A stretch of 64,000 nucleotides of DNA from RFPW01 sp040401595 (GTDB lineage Bacteria > Pseudomonadota > Gammaproteobacteria > Burkholderiales > Burkholderiaceae_E), in NCBI GenBank assembly GCA_040401595.1, contig JBBAOE010000007.1, forward strand, positions 66,744 through 130,743. The letters are read 5' to 3'. Shown here one piece after another: positions 49,461 to 59,194 of the stretch; the first letter of the stretch is position 1; the number at the start of each line of letters is the position of its first letter. Position numbers and translations under genes: made by a program. The notes beneath the pieces are model-generated. The model had not been told where the DNA came from and did not search any database. It saw nothing but the letters and a program-made list of their open reading frames with translations.

Positions 49461-50906
49461 ATGAGCCTCGCCAGTCCAGGTTTGACCCGGATTCCTTACG
49501 CGTTTGCGCGCAGTCAGCGGGTCCTGCTGATGTCGGTTGACGCTGGTCGTGCTGAAGTCTGGATAGAACCGGGCACTCGTCCCAGCGCTCTGGCGGAGCT
49601 CACGCGGATCGTTGCGCTGCGACTGCACCCGGTTCGCAAAACTGTGGCTGAGTTTAACGCTGCGCTTGCGCAGAGCTATTCGGGTTCGGGCGGGACGGCT
49701 GCAGCCGTCGCCGAAGAGGTCGAGAGCGATCTGGATCTGTCGCGCCTATTGCAGGATATCCCGGAGATCGAGGACCTGCTTGAGGCGGAAGACGACGCCC
49801 CGGTCATCCGCATGATCAATGCCCTGCTGACGCAGGCGGCTCGCGATGGCGCCAGTGATATCCATATCGAGCCCTTCGAATCATTCTCGTTGGTGCGGTT
49901 CCGGGTCGATGGGACCCTGCGCGATGTCGTACGGCCCAAGCGCGCGCTGCATGCCGCGTTGGTCAGCCGGATCAAGATCATGGCGCAGCTCGATATCGCG
50001 GAAAAGCGCTTGCCACAGGACGGCCGCATCACCCTTCGAGTCGGCGGGCGGCCGATGGATGTCCGGGTCTCGACCCTGCCCACGGGTCACGGTGAACGCG
50101 CGGTGCTGCGCTTGCTGGACAAGGAAGCCGGTCGCCTGGATTTGTCGCGCCTGGGCATGAGTAATGAAACCCTGGCGGACTTTGATCGACTGTCCCACCA
50201 GCCGCATGGGATTGTTCTGGTTACCGGACCGACTGGTTCGGGCAAGACGACCACGCTCTATGCGGCGATGGGACGCTTGGACTCGACAACGACCAACGTC
50301 ATGACGGTCGAAGACCCGATCGAGTATGACCTCGAGGGGGTCGGTCAGACCCAGGTCAACGCCCGCATTGACATGACCTTTGCGAAGGCGCTTCGATCGA
50401 TTTTGCGCCAGGACCCCGATGTGATCATGATTGGTGAGATCCGCGATCTTGAGACCGCTCAGATTGCCGTGCAGGCCAGTCTGACCGGCCACCTCGTTCT
50501 CGCGACGCTGCACACCAATGATGCGGTCAGTGCGATCACCCGACTGATCGATATGGGGGTGGAGCCATTCCTGCTGTCCTCAAGCCTGCTAGGTGTCTGT
50601 GCGCAGCGCCTGGTTCGACGGTTGTGTGTGAGTTGCCGCGAGCCCGATCCATTGAGCCCGTCAAGGTGGCGTGCGGTTGGCTGCCCGGCCTGCGCCCGAA
50701 CTGGTTTTCAGGGCCGAACTGGCATTTACGAGTTGCTCATGGTCGATGACACGATTCGCGCTCAGGTTCATGAACGTGCTGCGGAGGCGACGATTCGTCA
50801 GGTCGCGCTGGCTGGTGGGATGTCCACCATGCGCGATGACGGCCAGCGTTGGGTCAATCAGGGCATCACGTCGCTCGACGAAGTGATTCGTGTGACGCGA
50901 GACTGA
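49461..50906 (+). CDS. gspE: Type II secretion ATPase GspE
   Basis: Cytoplasmic hexameric ATPase that powers pseudopilus assembly, 481 residues. The N2 domain includes SDIHIEPFESFSLVRFRVDGTLRD. Walker A is GPTGSGKT (256-263), the Asp box is VMTVEDPIEYDLEGVGQ, Walker B is PDVIMIGEIRDLETA and the His box is THLVLATLHTND-like (GHLVLATLHTND). The zinc tetracysteine loop is present (CVSC...CPAC). It is coupled to gspF, whose ATG follows 9 bases after the stop. Confidence 0.96.
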   Translation: MSLASPGLTRIPYAFARSQRVLLMSVDAGRAEVWIEPGTRPSALAELTRIVALRLHPVRKTVAEFNAALAQSYSGSGGTAAAVAEEVESDLDLSRLLQDIPEIEDLLEAEDDAPVIRMINALLTQAARDGASDIHIEPFESFSLVRFRVDGTLRDVVRPKRALHAALVSRIKIMAQLDIAEKRLPQDGRITLRVGGRPMDVRVSTLPTGHGERAVLRLLDKEAGRLDLSRLGMSNETLADFDRLSHQPHGIVLVTGPTGSGKTTTLYAAMGRLDSTTTNVMTVEDPIEYDLEGVGQTQVNARIDMTFAKALRSILRQDPDVIMIGEIRDLETAQIAVQASLTGHLVLATLHTNDAVSAITRLIDMGVEPFLLSSSLLGVCAQRLVRRLCVSCREPDPLSPSRWRAVGCPACARTGFQGRTGIYELLMVDDTIRAQVHERAAEATIRQVALAGGMSTMRDDGQRWVNQGITSLDEVIRVTRD

Positions 50907-50914
50907 TCCCAGCA

Positions 50915-52126
50915 ATGCCAGCTTTTCGTTTTGAGGCCGCGAGTGCGGCGGGTCGGGTCGAATCGGGCTTGCTCGAGGCCGACAGTGCGCGCGCTGCTCG
51001 TTCGATGCTGCGCGATCGCGGTCTCGCGCCCCTGGTGGTCGAAGCGGTTGCGGTTGCAGTGGATACCGCCACAACATCGCGCTGGGCCGGCCGGCTGAGT
51101 CAGGCTGATCTGGCACTCGTGACTCGCCAGCTGGCCGGATTGCTCAGCGCTCGCCTGCCGCTTGAGCAGGCGCTGAACGCAGTGATCGAACAGGCCGAGA
51201 ATCAGCGGGTCCGAGATCGGTTTGCGGCGGTTCGAAGCGAGGTCGTCGCTGGGCACGGCATCGCATCTGCCCTGGGACGGTTCCCGCGCGACTTTCCCGA
51301 GGTCTATCGGGCGCTGGTGGCTGCTGGTGAGCAATCCGGGGATCTCGCCGTTGTCATGTCCCGTCTGGCGGATTGGGTTGAATCCCGCAGCGCTTTGTCG
51401 GCCCGAGTGACGATGGCCTTCCTCTACCCGGGCATTGTCACGGCGGTGGCGCTGTTGGTGATCGTGGGCCTGCTCACCTATGTGGTGCCGCAGGTCGTAG
51501 GCGTGTTCGCGCAGACGCGTCAGAAGCTCCCGTTGCTGACTGTCATGCTGATTTCGACCAGTGATTTCCTACGCGCGTGGTGGTGGTTGCTGACGCTTTC
51601 GCTCGGTGCCGCCGCCCTGACTGCGCGGGCGATGTTGGCGCAGCCAGCGGTGCGCATGATCTGGGACGCGCGCCTGCTTGAACTGCCCATCGTCGGGCGA
51701 CTGGTTCGTGGTCTGAATACGGCGCGATTCGCCAGTACGATTGCGATTCTTGCTGCCGGCGGTGTGCCGCTGCTGCGTGCGTTGGAGGCGGGTGCCCAAA
51801 CCCTGGGGAACCGGGCTTTGCGGGTCAATGTGGACGATGCAATCAGCCGGGTTCGCGAGGGTGCTAGCCTGTCCAGGTCACTCGCCGTTCAGGGCCGATT
51901 CCCGCCCATGCTGGTCCATCTGATCGCGAGCGGAGAAGCCACCGGTGAACTGCCGGCAATGCTCGAACGAGCGGCAGCGCTGCAGGCCCAGGAGGTCGAG
52001 CGCCGCACCATGACCCTGACCGGTTTGCTCGAGCCCTTGCTGATTCTGGCGATGGGGGGCATTGTCCTGGTCATTGTATTGGCGGTTCTGATGCCAATCA
52101 TCGAAATCAATCAACTGGTGCGCTGA
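50915..52126 (+). CDS. gspF: Type II secretion inner-membrane platform protein GspF
   Basis: Polytopic platform protein of 403 residues from ATG 50915 (MPAFRFEAASAAG), the GspF N-terminus. There are two T2SSF repeats: TRQLAGLLSARLPLEQALNAVIEQAEN, SALGRFPRDFPEVYRALVAAGEQSGDLAVV, and the second copy RFASTIAILAAGGVPLLRALEAGAQ, PPMLVHLIASGEATGELPAML. Membrane segments lie at about 167-192, 219-240 and 372-395. Last gsp gene of the run. Confidence 0.95.
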   Translation: MPAFRFEAASAAGRVESGLLEADSARAARSMLRDRGLAPLVVEAVAVAVDTATTSRWAGRLSQADLALVTRQLAGLLSARLPLEQALNAVIEQAENQRVRDRFAAVRSEVVAGHGIASALGRFPRDFPEVYRALVAAGEQSGDLAVVMSRLADWVESRSALSARVTMAFLYPGIVTAVALLVIVGLLTYVVPQVVGVFAQTRQKLPLLTVMLISTSDFLRAWWWLLTLSLGAAALTARAMLAQPAVRMIWDARLLELPIVGRLVRGLNTARFASTIAILAAGGVPLLRALEAGAQTLGNRALRVNVDDAISRVREGASLSRSLAVQGRFPPMLVHLIASGEATGELPAMLERAAALQAQEVERRTMTLTGLLEPLLILAMGGIVLVIVLAVLMPIIEINQLVR

Positions 52127-52127
52127 A

Positions 52128-53471
52128 ATGGCCTGGCTCGAAGTTGCACTGCTGGTCTTTCTGGTTTTCATTAATGGTCTATTTGCCATGACGGAAATCG
52201 CGCTGGTCACTGCGCGTCGCTCACGCCTGCAGCGTCTGGTCGACGAGGGTGATCGTTCAGCCGCAGCGGCGGTCCGTCTCGGCGAGGATCCGACCCGGTT
52301 CCTGTCAACGGTGCAGATCGGGATTACCTCGATTGGAATCCTCAACGGGATCGTTGGCGAGGCGGTCCTGGCCCAGCCGTTTGCGCTGTGGCTGGAGTCT
52401 AAATACGAGTTCCAGGAAGGTACGGCAGGGTTGCTCGCGACCGGGTTGGTGGTGGTCGTTGTTACCTACTTCTCGATCGTCCTCGGGGAACTGGTACCCA
52501 AACGGCTCGGCCAGATCCATCCCGAACCGATTGCTCGAGCCGTAGCGCGCCCGATGCTATGGCTCGCTGCGGCAACGCGGCCATTTGGACGCTTTCTAAC
52601 GGGGTCGACTGAACTTGTTCTCGGGCTCTTTGGCGTCAATGCCCGTGGGATGCCCGCAGTGACCCAGGAGGAAATCGATGCGCTGCTCGCCGAAGGATCG
52701 GAATCGGGTGCGATCGAGGCCCAGGAACATGCCATGGTCCGTAATGTGTTTCGTCTGGATGACCGTCAGATTGGTTCACTGATGGTGCCGCGCGGGGATG
52801 TCGTTGTGCTCGATCGGCTCGTCCCAACGGAAGAAAACCTGCGCCGTCTAGAGGCATCCGAGCACTCCCGGTTCCCGGTGGTTCGCGGTGGGTTGCATGA
52901 TGTGGTGGGCGTCGTCGCAGCGCGTGCCCTCTTGGGGGCAACCCTGCGCGGCGAACCCCTGGATCTGGCGCGCGAAGGCCTTCTTCAACCGCCGGTCTTT
53001 GTGCCCGAAAGTCTGACCGGCATGGAACTGCTGGAGAACTTCCGTTCTTCCGGGGTCCAACTCGCGTTCGTCATCGACGAATACGGTGAGGTCCTCGGGA
53101 TTGTGACCCTTCAGGACGTCATGGAGGCCATTACCGGGGAATTCAAACCCCATCATGCCGAGGACGCCTGGGCGGTTCAGCGTGCCGATGGTAGTTGGTT
53201 GCTCGATGGTCTGATTCCGGTCCCCGAACTCAAAGATCGTCTCGGTTTGCGGGCCGTACCCGAGGAGGACAAGGGACGGTTCCATACCCTGTCGGGCATG
53301 ATGATGTTGATGCTGGGACGCTTGCCGAGCGTGACCGACCGGGTGGTCTGGGAAGAGTGGTCGTTCGAGATTGTGGACATGGATGCCAAACGCATCGACA
53401 AAGTACTTGCGGTACCGATGGCGGTACCAGCCGTGCCAGAAAGTCCCCTGATCATGCCGCCCGTTGCCTGA
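52128..53471 (+). CDS. Hemolysin-family / CorC-like membrane protein (CNNM-CBS)
   Basis: Inner-membrane protein of 447 residues. The DUF21/CNNM transmembrane domain covers about 1-195 (LEVALLVFLVFINGLFAMTEIALVTARRSRLQ). A CBS pair lies at about 210-335 (MVPRGDVVVLDRLVP, RFPVVRGGLHDVVGVVAARALLG, FVIDEYGEVLGIVTLQDVMEAITGE). A CorC/HlyC C-terminal domain covers about 350-435 (WLLDGLIPVPELKDRLGL). The family is linked to divalent-cation (Mg, Co) transport or efflux; it is not a hemolysin in most cases. The start is one base after gspF, so it probably rides on the T2SS transcript. Confidence 0.9.
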   Translation: MAWLEVALLVFLVFINGLFAMTEIALVTARRSRLQRLVDEGDRSAAAAVRLGEDPTRFLSTVQIGITSIGILNGIVGEAVLAQPFALWLESKYEFQEGTAGLLATGLVVVVVTYFSIVLGELVPKRLGQIHPEPIARAVARPMLWLAAATRPFGRFLTGSTELVLGLFGVNARGMPAVTQEEIDALLAEGSESGAIEAQEHAMVRNVFRLDDRQIGSLMVPRGDVVVLDRLVPTEENLRRLEASEHSRFPVVRGGLHDVVGVVAARALLGATLRGEPLDLAREGLLQPPVFVPESLTGMELLENFRSSGVQLAFVIDEYGEVLGIVTLQDVMEAITGEFKPHHAEDAWAVQRADGSWLLDGLIPVPELKDRLGLRAVPEEDKGRFHTLSGMMMLMLGRLPSVTDRVVWEEWSFEIVDMDAKRIDKVLAVPMAVPAVPESPLIMPPVA

Positions 53472-53494
53472 AACCAGCTTGGATGTGATCTGAC

Positions 53495-53521
53495 TCAGTC
53501 AGTCAGTCAGTCAGTCAGTCA
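53495..53521. repeat. Tetranucleotide repeat (TCAG)n over a stop codon
   Basis: TCAG repeated 6.75 times. Read on the minus strand it is a run of TGAC, so TGA occurs every four bases and in all three frames. The last base triplet is the stop of the AttH-like gene (53519-53521). Confidence 0.95.
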
Positions 53522-54688
53522 AAGGGAGACTGGCGTCGCATAACCGGTGAGTTCCAGATAGCCCCGTCCAATTTCCGGGGCGTCGCGCCGATCGCCATCG
53601 AGCAGGCGAACCGCACCCTCCCAGTAGTAGCCGCCCGTGCTCGCGCGCGCATCGACTTCCTGATCCTCGAACAAGGGAACGAGCCAGCAGATGCGTTCCG
53701 CATTCGAGGCCCTGTCCAACAAGCGTAGTCGCATCGATACGGGCCAGGACGCGCCACTGCGCGTCGATTTCCAAAGCCGTAGTGGCTCGAAGAGCGTGCC
53801 GGTGGCCGGGGCTTCCAGTGCCTGCCGCTCGCCGCGGGCGTTGCGCCAGGCGACGTGGCGCCAGCGGGTGCTGCCATCGGTCCCGCGCATTCGGAATGCC
53901 GTCAGAGAGCCGCCATCGTGCAGATTGATGCCAATCCAGTCCCAGCCCACTGCACCGGCTTCCAGCAGGGTGCTCGACCATTCATGATCAAGCCAGGCTC
54001 GGCCCTGCACGCTCTGGGTCCGCGAACGGACCGTCACCGAGCCGCTGACCTGTAACTGCGGGCGACTGTAGTAGTAACTAGCCTGCTCAGGGTTTGCACC
54101 TTTGGCGGAGATGCCGGCCTCGCCCTGGAGCAGCGGTGCTCCGGGGGGCGTGAAGCTGAGTTCAAGCGCGAATTCCTCGCTCAGGATTTGCGCCTGATAA
54201 CGGTCGTGCGTCGTTCGGCTCAGTTGCCAGGGGCCGATCTGGACCTGGGTGTCATGCAGGGCCGCCTGCGCCAGCCCAAACCCGCTGCGGGCCGCACGCT
54301 GATCGTGTAACAGTCGCCCTGATTCGGGCAGCGCGAGCGCGGCGTGGGCAAAGAGTAGCTGAGTTGGTGCGAAACGACTGGGGTTTCCAGGCGGGTGGCG
54401 CGTACGGGCCCGAAAGAAGGTGATCTGCACACCGCACGGAGACGCACCGGGCCGCTCCAGCCATCCGGTCAGGTACCACCACTCCGTTCTGAAGCTTGGA
54501 TGAGCGCCATGATCGTCCGGAAAGGTGAGGCGCCGTGGCCGCACAGCTTCGAACTCGGTGTCGCGGGCCGGTTGGGCGCACCAGCCTGGACGATCCAGAC
54601 CACCCAGCATTCCCGTTCCAGCAAGCCGAACGAGTGCACTGCGTGCCGAAAGCCCCAAGAGCAATCGTCGCTGCGCGCCCGGGCTCAC
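53519..54688 (-). CDS. AttH/CrtC-like lipocalin-fold protein, exported
   Basis: Protein of 389 residues with a basic N-terminus and hydrophobic stretch (RRLLLGLSARSALVRLAGTG) suggesting export. The body matches the AttH/carotenoid-1,2-hydratase-like family: HPSFRTEWWYLTGWLE (entry motif), QITFFRARTRHP, LLFAHAALALPESG, YYYSRPQLQVSGSV, GRAWLDHEWSSTLLEAGAVGWDWIGINLHDG. Relatives are partners of an FtsX-type exporter; a hydratase role is unlikely without carotenoid genes. The start overlaps the permease stop by 4 bases. Confidence 0.85.
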   Translation of the reverse strand: MSPGAQRRLLLGLSARSALVRLAGTGMLGGLDRPGWCAQPARDTEFEAVRPRRLTFPDDHGAHPSFRTEWWYLTGWLERPGASPCGVQITFFRARTRHPPGNPSRFAPTQLLFAHAALALPESGRLLHDQRAARSGFGLAQAALHDTQVQIGPWQLSRTTHDRYQAQILSEEFALELSFTPPGAPLLQGEAGISAKGANPEQASYYYSRPQLQVSGSVTVRSRTQSVQGRAWLDHEWSSTLLEAGAVGWDWIGINLHDGGSLTAFRMRGTDGSTRWRHVAWRNARGERQALEAPATGTLFEPLRLWKSTRSGASWPVSMRLRLLDRASNAERICWLVPLFEDQEVDARASTGGYYWEGAVRLLDGDRRDAPEIGRGYLELTGYATPVSL

Positions 54689-57369
54689 CAGTCCTCCCGA
54701 ACCGCATTCACGGGAGACTCCGTCAGGGCCTGACGCGTGGCCAGCAGTGCGGCCAGCATGGCTGCCCCAATCAGGATCGTACCGGTCGACAGCAAGAGGC
54801 CCCAGGGCACCGACCAGTTCATGGTCCAGTGAAAGGATTGCGGATTGACCTGAAAGACCAGAATAGCGGCGATTGCGCTACCGACCACACCGCCCCAAAG
54901 GACCCCGAGCGTGGCGATCGTACCCGCTTCAAGCATGATTTGCTGGCGCAGTTGTGCCCGCGTCGCACCGAGGTGTCGGAGGATGCCGAATTCGCGTCGG
55001 CGCGCCAGGGCCTGTCCCCCAAATGCGGCTGCGACGCCAATCAGGCCAACCCCGATGGCGGCGGCTTCGAGGGCATAGGTGACGGCGAAACTGCGATCGA
55101 AAATCGTCAGCGAGAGCGATCGAATCTGTGCCGCGCTGCGCAGATCAAATCGTGCATCGGGGGGCAGGCTTGCCTGTACGGCGGCTGCGACGGTGTCGGC
55201 GTCTGCGCCGGGTTCGAGCCAGATCGCAGCGTCGCTCACCGAGCCGTCGCCGGTCAGGCGTTGGTAGTCGCCCGAACCGATGACGATGGACCCGTGTTGG
55301 CGCGAGTAGTCCCGCCAGACGCCAGCGATCACAAATGACGGTATCTCACGGGGTTCGGTCGTATCGCGGTACTGCGCAATCTGGGTGGCCTCCCGTTGCA
55401 CGCCCGGGCGATCGACTCCGGGGGGGGGAGGGACTGATGCATTGCGCGGAGCCATCAGCGGCAACTGCATCGTCATGCCGGGTTGCAGACCGTCGCGCCG
55501 GGCCAGTGGTTCCGAGATCCAGATCGGGATTGCGCCGCTCGGCACCTCGATGGTCGCACCGGTCAATGGCAGGTCTGCCCCCGGGTTGTTGCGGTCGATC
55601 TGGCGGGCCAGCAAGGCGATTGCCGGTCGTTGCGGGTCCAGAATCAACTCCCGGCTGCGCAGGAATTCGATCCGGGCAATACCAGGGACTGCGCGCAGAC
55701 CGGCTTGCATCGCCGGCGAGAATGCAGCGGATCCACCGCCACTCGGCGCCCGCAGGTAGAGCTCGGCTGGGAGAACGCCGTCGAGCCAGTCGACGACTGA
55801 ATCGCGAAAACTCTGAACCATGATCGCCATGGCACAACCCAATGCAAAGCTGGCGACCACGCCGGCGACCACCCCGGTCGCCTGGGCCGGAGCTTGGCCC
55901 ACGCGCATCATGGCCAACCACAAAGGTGGATGGCGCCAGCGCATCGTTTCACGGGTCGCCGATACGATCCGTTCGGGGCTGGTTGTCAGGGTCTTGGCAA
56001 GCATCGATGCCATGACGGGGACGACGATGATGCCAGCCAGTAGCCAACAGGCAATCGCCAGATAGGACGGAATCGGTAACTCTTCGATCGTCGGCGCTTG
56101 CAGCAGTGCAGCGCCAGCGGCGAAGAGGCTCAAGGACCACCACGCCAGCGGCCGAGTTGCACCGCGTTCGATAGCCTCGCCGCCCGTGTCTCGCAAGCCC
56201 TGAATCGGTGCAATGCTGAAACTGGCTCTGGCTGGGGCCCAACTGGCCACTGCGCCGACCGCGGTACCGAGGGCGGCAAAGATCAGCAAGGTCGCGGGCT
56301 CGGCCCGCAGATGGGCGGCGCCGGAAAAATAGCCCCCGCCCAGATCGCCGCCGACCGTGAGCAGCAGTCCCTGTGCGGCCAAGATACCCAGGCCCAGTCC
56401 GAGCAGGCTGCCAATCAGTGCAACCGAGAGGCCTTGCAGCGCAACCAGTGCCGCAACCTGCCCCGGCGTCATGCCGAGTACGCCCAGGAGTGCCAGCATG
56501 GCGCGCTGGCGCCGGACCGCCAGCGTCAGTGCGGTCCAGACCAGGAACGCGCCGGTGAACAATGCCACCAGCGCCAAGACGGAGAGGTTGACGCGATAGG
56601 CGCGCGACAGGTTTGACATCCGCTGCACCGAGGCGTCGGGTGCGAGCAGTTCCAGCCCATTGAAACCAGCCAGCGCAAGCCGATCCTGCAGCTTGCGGAT
56701 TGCCAAGGCCCTAGGTAAGCCCGGATTTAGTCGCAAATCGACCCGACTGAGTCGTCCAAGGGCATTAAAACGCCACTGCGCGGTGGCAAGATCCATCAGG
56801 AGGGTGCGGTCTTCGAGCGCCACAGAACCGGCGACCTCAAGCACGATCTTGCCCAGACCGACGACGACCTCAATCGGCGCACCGTTCACGGGCGAGCCGA
56901 ACTGGCGACGGGCCTGATCGGAGAGGAACACCTGGTCGGCGGCAAACAGGGGGGCCAGGGAGCCGCCGTTTCGATCCCCATCCAACGTCGGCAGAAGGGC
57001 CGGCGTGACCCGGGCCGCGCGCATCACGTCGATACCGATGACCCGGTAGGCATCCTGCCGGGAGGCCCCCAGCCGCAGGTCAAGGACCGGGCTGGACTCA
57101 CCCACCTCGGGCGCACTGGCGATGACCGGCCAGACTGCCTCGTCAAACAAACCGAGCGGACTGACCAATTGCAGTTGAGCGTTGCCATTGACACGGGCGA
57201 TGGCATCGCGGAATTCATCCAGTGCGGAGCCGTTGACCAGATGGATCGCCAGTGCCATGGCAACGCCGCTCGCGATGGCGATGATCGCGATGATCCAGCG
57301 GCCAGGCTGCATGCGCCAAGCCGCCACAAGCCACCAGCGTGCGATCACGCTGAAGTTGTTCGCCATCAA
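54685..57369 (-). CDS. ABC transporter permease, FtsX/YbbP-like
   Basis: Large inner-membrane permease of 894 residues with two FtsX domains and an additional central helix set, about ten membrane segments in all. Visible pieces are RWIIAIIAIASGVAMALAIHLVNGSALDEF (N-terminal TM), LSVLALVALFTGAFLVWTALTLAVRRQRAMLALLGVLGMTPGQVAALVALQG (FtsX 1) and GLIGVAAAFGGQALARRREFGILRHLGATRAQLRQQIMLEAGTIATLGVLWG (FtsX 2). It works with the ATPase at 57366-58127 in a MacB/LolCD-like mechanotransmission export system; cargo unknown. Confidence 0.9.
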   Translation of the reverse strand: MMANNFSVIARWWLVAAWRMQPGRWIIAIIAIASGVAMALAIHLVNGSALDEFRDAIARVNGNAQLQLVSPLGLFDEAVWPVIASAPEVGESSPVLDLRLGASRQDAYRVIGIDVMRAARVTPALLPTLDGDRNGGSLAPLFAADQVFLSDQARRQFGSPVNGAPIEVVVGLGKIVLEVAGSVALEDRTLLMDLATAQWRFNALGRLSRVDLRLNPGLPRALAIRKLQDRLALAGFNGLELLAPDASVQRMSNLSRAYRVNLSVLALVALFTGAFLVWTALTLAVRRQRAMLALLGVLGMTPGQVAALVALQGLSVALIGSLLGLGLGILAAQGLLLTVGGDLGGGYFSGAAHLRAEPATLLIFAALGTAVGAVASWAPARASFSIAPIQGLRDTGGEAIERGATRPLAWWSLSLFAAGAALLQAPTIEELPIPSYLAIACWLLAGIIVVPVMASMLAKTLTTSPERIVSATRETMRWRHPPLWLAMMRVGQAPAQATGVVAGVVASFALGCAMAIMVQSFRDSVVDWLDGVLPAELYLRAPSGGGSAAFSPAMQAGLRAVPGIARIEFLRSRELILDPQRPAIALLARQIDRNNPGADLPLTGATIEVPSGAIPIWISEPLARRDGLQPGMTMQLPLMAPRNASVPPPPGVDRPGVQREATQIAQYRDTTEPREIPSFVIAGVWRDYSRQHGSIVIGSGDYQRLTGDGSVSDAAIWLEPGADADTVAAAVQASLPPDARFDLRSAAQIRSLSLTIFDRSFAVTYALEAAAIGVGLIGVAAAFGGQALARRREFGILRHLGATRAQLRQQIMLEAGTIATLGVLWGGVVGSAIAAILVFQVNPQSFHWTMNWSVPWGLLLSTGTILIGAAMLAALLATRQALTESPVNAVREDW

Positions 57370-58127
57370 TGGGTTGGGTTGAAACCGCGCGATGGCGCCG
57401 GGCGAGGTTCGGTCTGGTCAACCAGGCGACCGGGCTCGAGGCGCAGGGTGCGATCGGCGCCAGCCGCCGCCTGGGCCGAATGCGTCACCATGAGGATGGC
57501 AGCGCCAGCCGCATGGGCTTCCTCGCGCAGCAGGTTCAGCGCGCGCTCCGCCGTTTGCGGATCGAGATTGCCGGTCGGCTCATCGGCCAGGACGAGCTGC
57601 GGTCGGTGGACGAGTGCCCGTGCCAGCGCAACCCGTTGCTGCTCACCCCCCGATAACTCACCCGGAAGCGAATGCAACCGATCGCCCAGCCCGAGCCGGT
57701 TCAGGAGCTCAGCCGCTGCAGCCCTCGCGTCGCGCTCGCTGCCCCGGCTGAGGAGATGGGGCAAGGCGATGTTCTGCTGAATGTCCAGGTGGGGAATGAG
57801 GTGAAATGCCTGGAAAACGAACCCCAGCAATCTGCCGCGCAGGCGCGCGGCGGCATCGGTTTCGAGCTGATCGATCCGTATGGTGTGGTCGCCGTCCCGG
57901 AGTTCGATCGACCCGGCATCGGGACGGTCGAGACCCGCAATCAGATGCATCAGGGTCGATTTGCCGACGCCCGATTCGCCGACGATGGCAACACACTCAC
58001 CACGTGCCACGCTGAGATCGATATCGCGCAGGACCCAGCGATCGCTTTGCCCCGGCCGTATTGCACGCAGCACACGACCAACGCCACGCAGAACCAGCGC
58101 GCTGTCCCCCGGGGCCGCGCCGGCCAT
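57366..58127 (-). CDS. ABC transporter ATP-binding protein (LolD/YbbA-type)
   Basis: ATPase of 253 residues. Walker A is GESGVGKST, signature LSGGEQQRVALARAL, Walker B LVLADEPTGNLD and the H-loop His is in VTHSAQAA. The closest family is the LolD/MacB/YbbA group that serves FtsX-type permeases. It overlaps the permease by 4 bases (ATGA) and shares one base with the lipoprotein stop upstream (TGATG). Confidence 0.93.
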   Translation of the reverse strand: MAGAAPGDSALVLRGVGRVLRAIRPGQSDRWVLRDIDLSVARGECVAIVGESGVGKSTLMHLIAGLDRPDAGSIELRDGDHTIRIDQLETDAAARLRGRLLGFVFQAFHLIPHLDIQQNIALPHLLSRGSERDARAAAAELLNRLGLGDRLHSLPGELSGGEQQRVALARALVHRPQLVLADEPTGNLDPQTAERALNLLREEAHAAGAAILMVTHSAQAAAGADRTLRLEPGRLVDQTEPRPAPSRGFNPTH

Positions 58128-58327
58128 CAGTCGATGATGTCTGCGCAGACATCCAGCGGGACAGCAACGACCTTACCGACGACCGGGACTGTTTTGACCA
58201 CGGCGGCGGAAATCCGGCAAGGCGCTGCCAGCACACTGCAGCCGGAGAGCGTGACGATCGCGATCGCGGACAGGATCAGAGCCAAGGAGGGGCGGCTGGT
58301 GGCGATCAACGCGGGTGTTGCTTGCAT
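58127..58327 (-). CDS. Small DUF6726-like lipoprotein
   Basis: Protein of 66 residues from ATG 58327. The signal peptide ends with lipobox LSGC (Cys at 30). The mature part is SVLAAPCRISAAVVKTVPVVGKVVAVPLDVCADIID, with two conserved Cys, resembling DUF6726 proteins of Burkholderiales. It shares one base with the ABC ATPase start and lies 7 bases after fabI, so it belongs to the fabI-ABC-AttH string. Function unknown. Confidence 0.7.
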   Translation of the reverse strand: MQATPALIATSRPSLALILSAIAIVTLSGCSVLAAPCRISAAVVKTVPVVGKVVAVPLDVCADIID

Positions 58328-58334
58328 CTTGAAT

Positions 58335-59144
58335 TCAGTCCGAAGTAAGAGGAGCGGCCCCGATGGAGCCGCCCATCGTGGTGGAAAAGCCGCCGTCGAC
58401 GTAGGTGATTTCGGCGGTGACGCCGCCCGCGAGATCGGATAGCAGGAATGCGGCGACGTTGCCCACGTCCTCTGCGCTGACATTGCGCCGCAGCGGCGCA
58501 TTTTTGGCGACGACATCAAGAATGCTTGAAAAGCCTTTGATCCCACTTGCCGCCAGGGTTCGGATCGGGCCGGCTGAAATGCCATTGACCCGAATGCCCT
58601 GAGGGCCCACGGCTTCCGCCAGATAACGGACGCTCGCCTCAAGCGACGCCTTCGCCAGTCCCATCGTATTGTAATTCGGTACCATCCGGACGGCGCCGAG
58701 GTAAGACAGGGTCAGCATCGCGGCGCGTCGGCCCTGCATGGCGGGCAGGGCGCCGCGCGCCAGGGCAATAAAGCTATAGGCCGAGATGTCATGGGCAATG
58801 CGGAACGCTTCGCGGCTAGCGCCCGCGAGGAACTCGCCAGCGATCGCTTCGCGGGGAGCGAACGCGATGGCATGAACCAGTCCGTCGAACCCATCGGTCC
58901 AGTGATGGGCCAGTTCCCGATAGAGGTTGTCAATTTGTGCGTCTTCGGCGACATCGCAGGGCAGGGTGATGGTCGAACCGAAGTCTGCGGCTAGACCCGT
59001 GATGCGGTCCTGGAAACGTTCATTCTGGTAGGTGAACGCCAGTTCTGCGCCCTCACGATGGCAAGCCTTGGCGATGCCATAGGCGATCGACCGGTTGGAG
59101 AGAAGACCTGTGATCAGGATCCGTTTGCCGGTGAGAAAACCCAT
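58335..59144 (-). CDS. fabI: Enoyl-[acyl-carrier-protein] reductase (NADH)
   Basis: Last reductive step of each fatty-acid elongation cycle. It has 269 residues and an SDR fold with the FabI variant nucleotide motif ITGLLSNRSIAYGIA. The catalytic triad is Y148, Y158 and K165 in SYLGAVRMVPNYNTMGLAKAS. The C-terminus GISAGPIRTLAASGIKGFSSIL is the substrate-binding loop and triclosan site. It lies 50 bases after mltD on the same strand and 7 bases before the small lipoprotein gene. Confidence 0.97.
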   Translation of the reverse strand: MGFLTGKRILITGLLSNRSIAYGIAKACHREGAELAFTYQNERFQDRITGLAADFGSTITLPCDVAEDAQIDNLYRELAHHWTDGFDGLVHAIAFAPREAIAGEFLAGASREAFRIAHDISAYSFIALARGALPAMQGRRAAMLTLSYLGAVRMVPNYNTMGLAKASLEASVRYLAEAVGPQGIRVNGISAGPIRTLAASGIKGFSSILDVVAKNAPLRRNVSAEDVGNVAAFLLSDLAGGVTAEITYVDGGFSTTMGGSIGAAPLTSD

Positions 59145-59194
59145 GATGTCAACGTTGGTAGGAAGGAGGGGAAGGGCCGAGAGCAGCTGATGGT

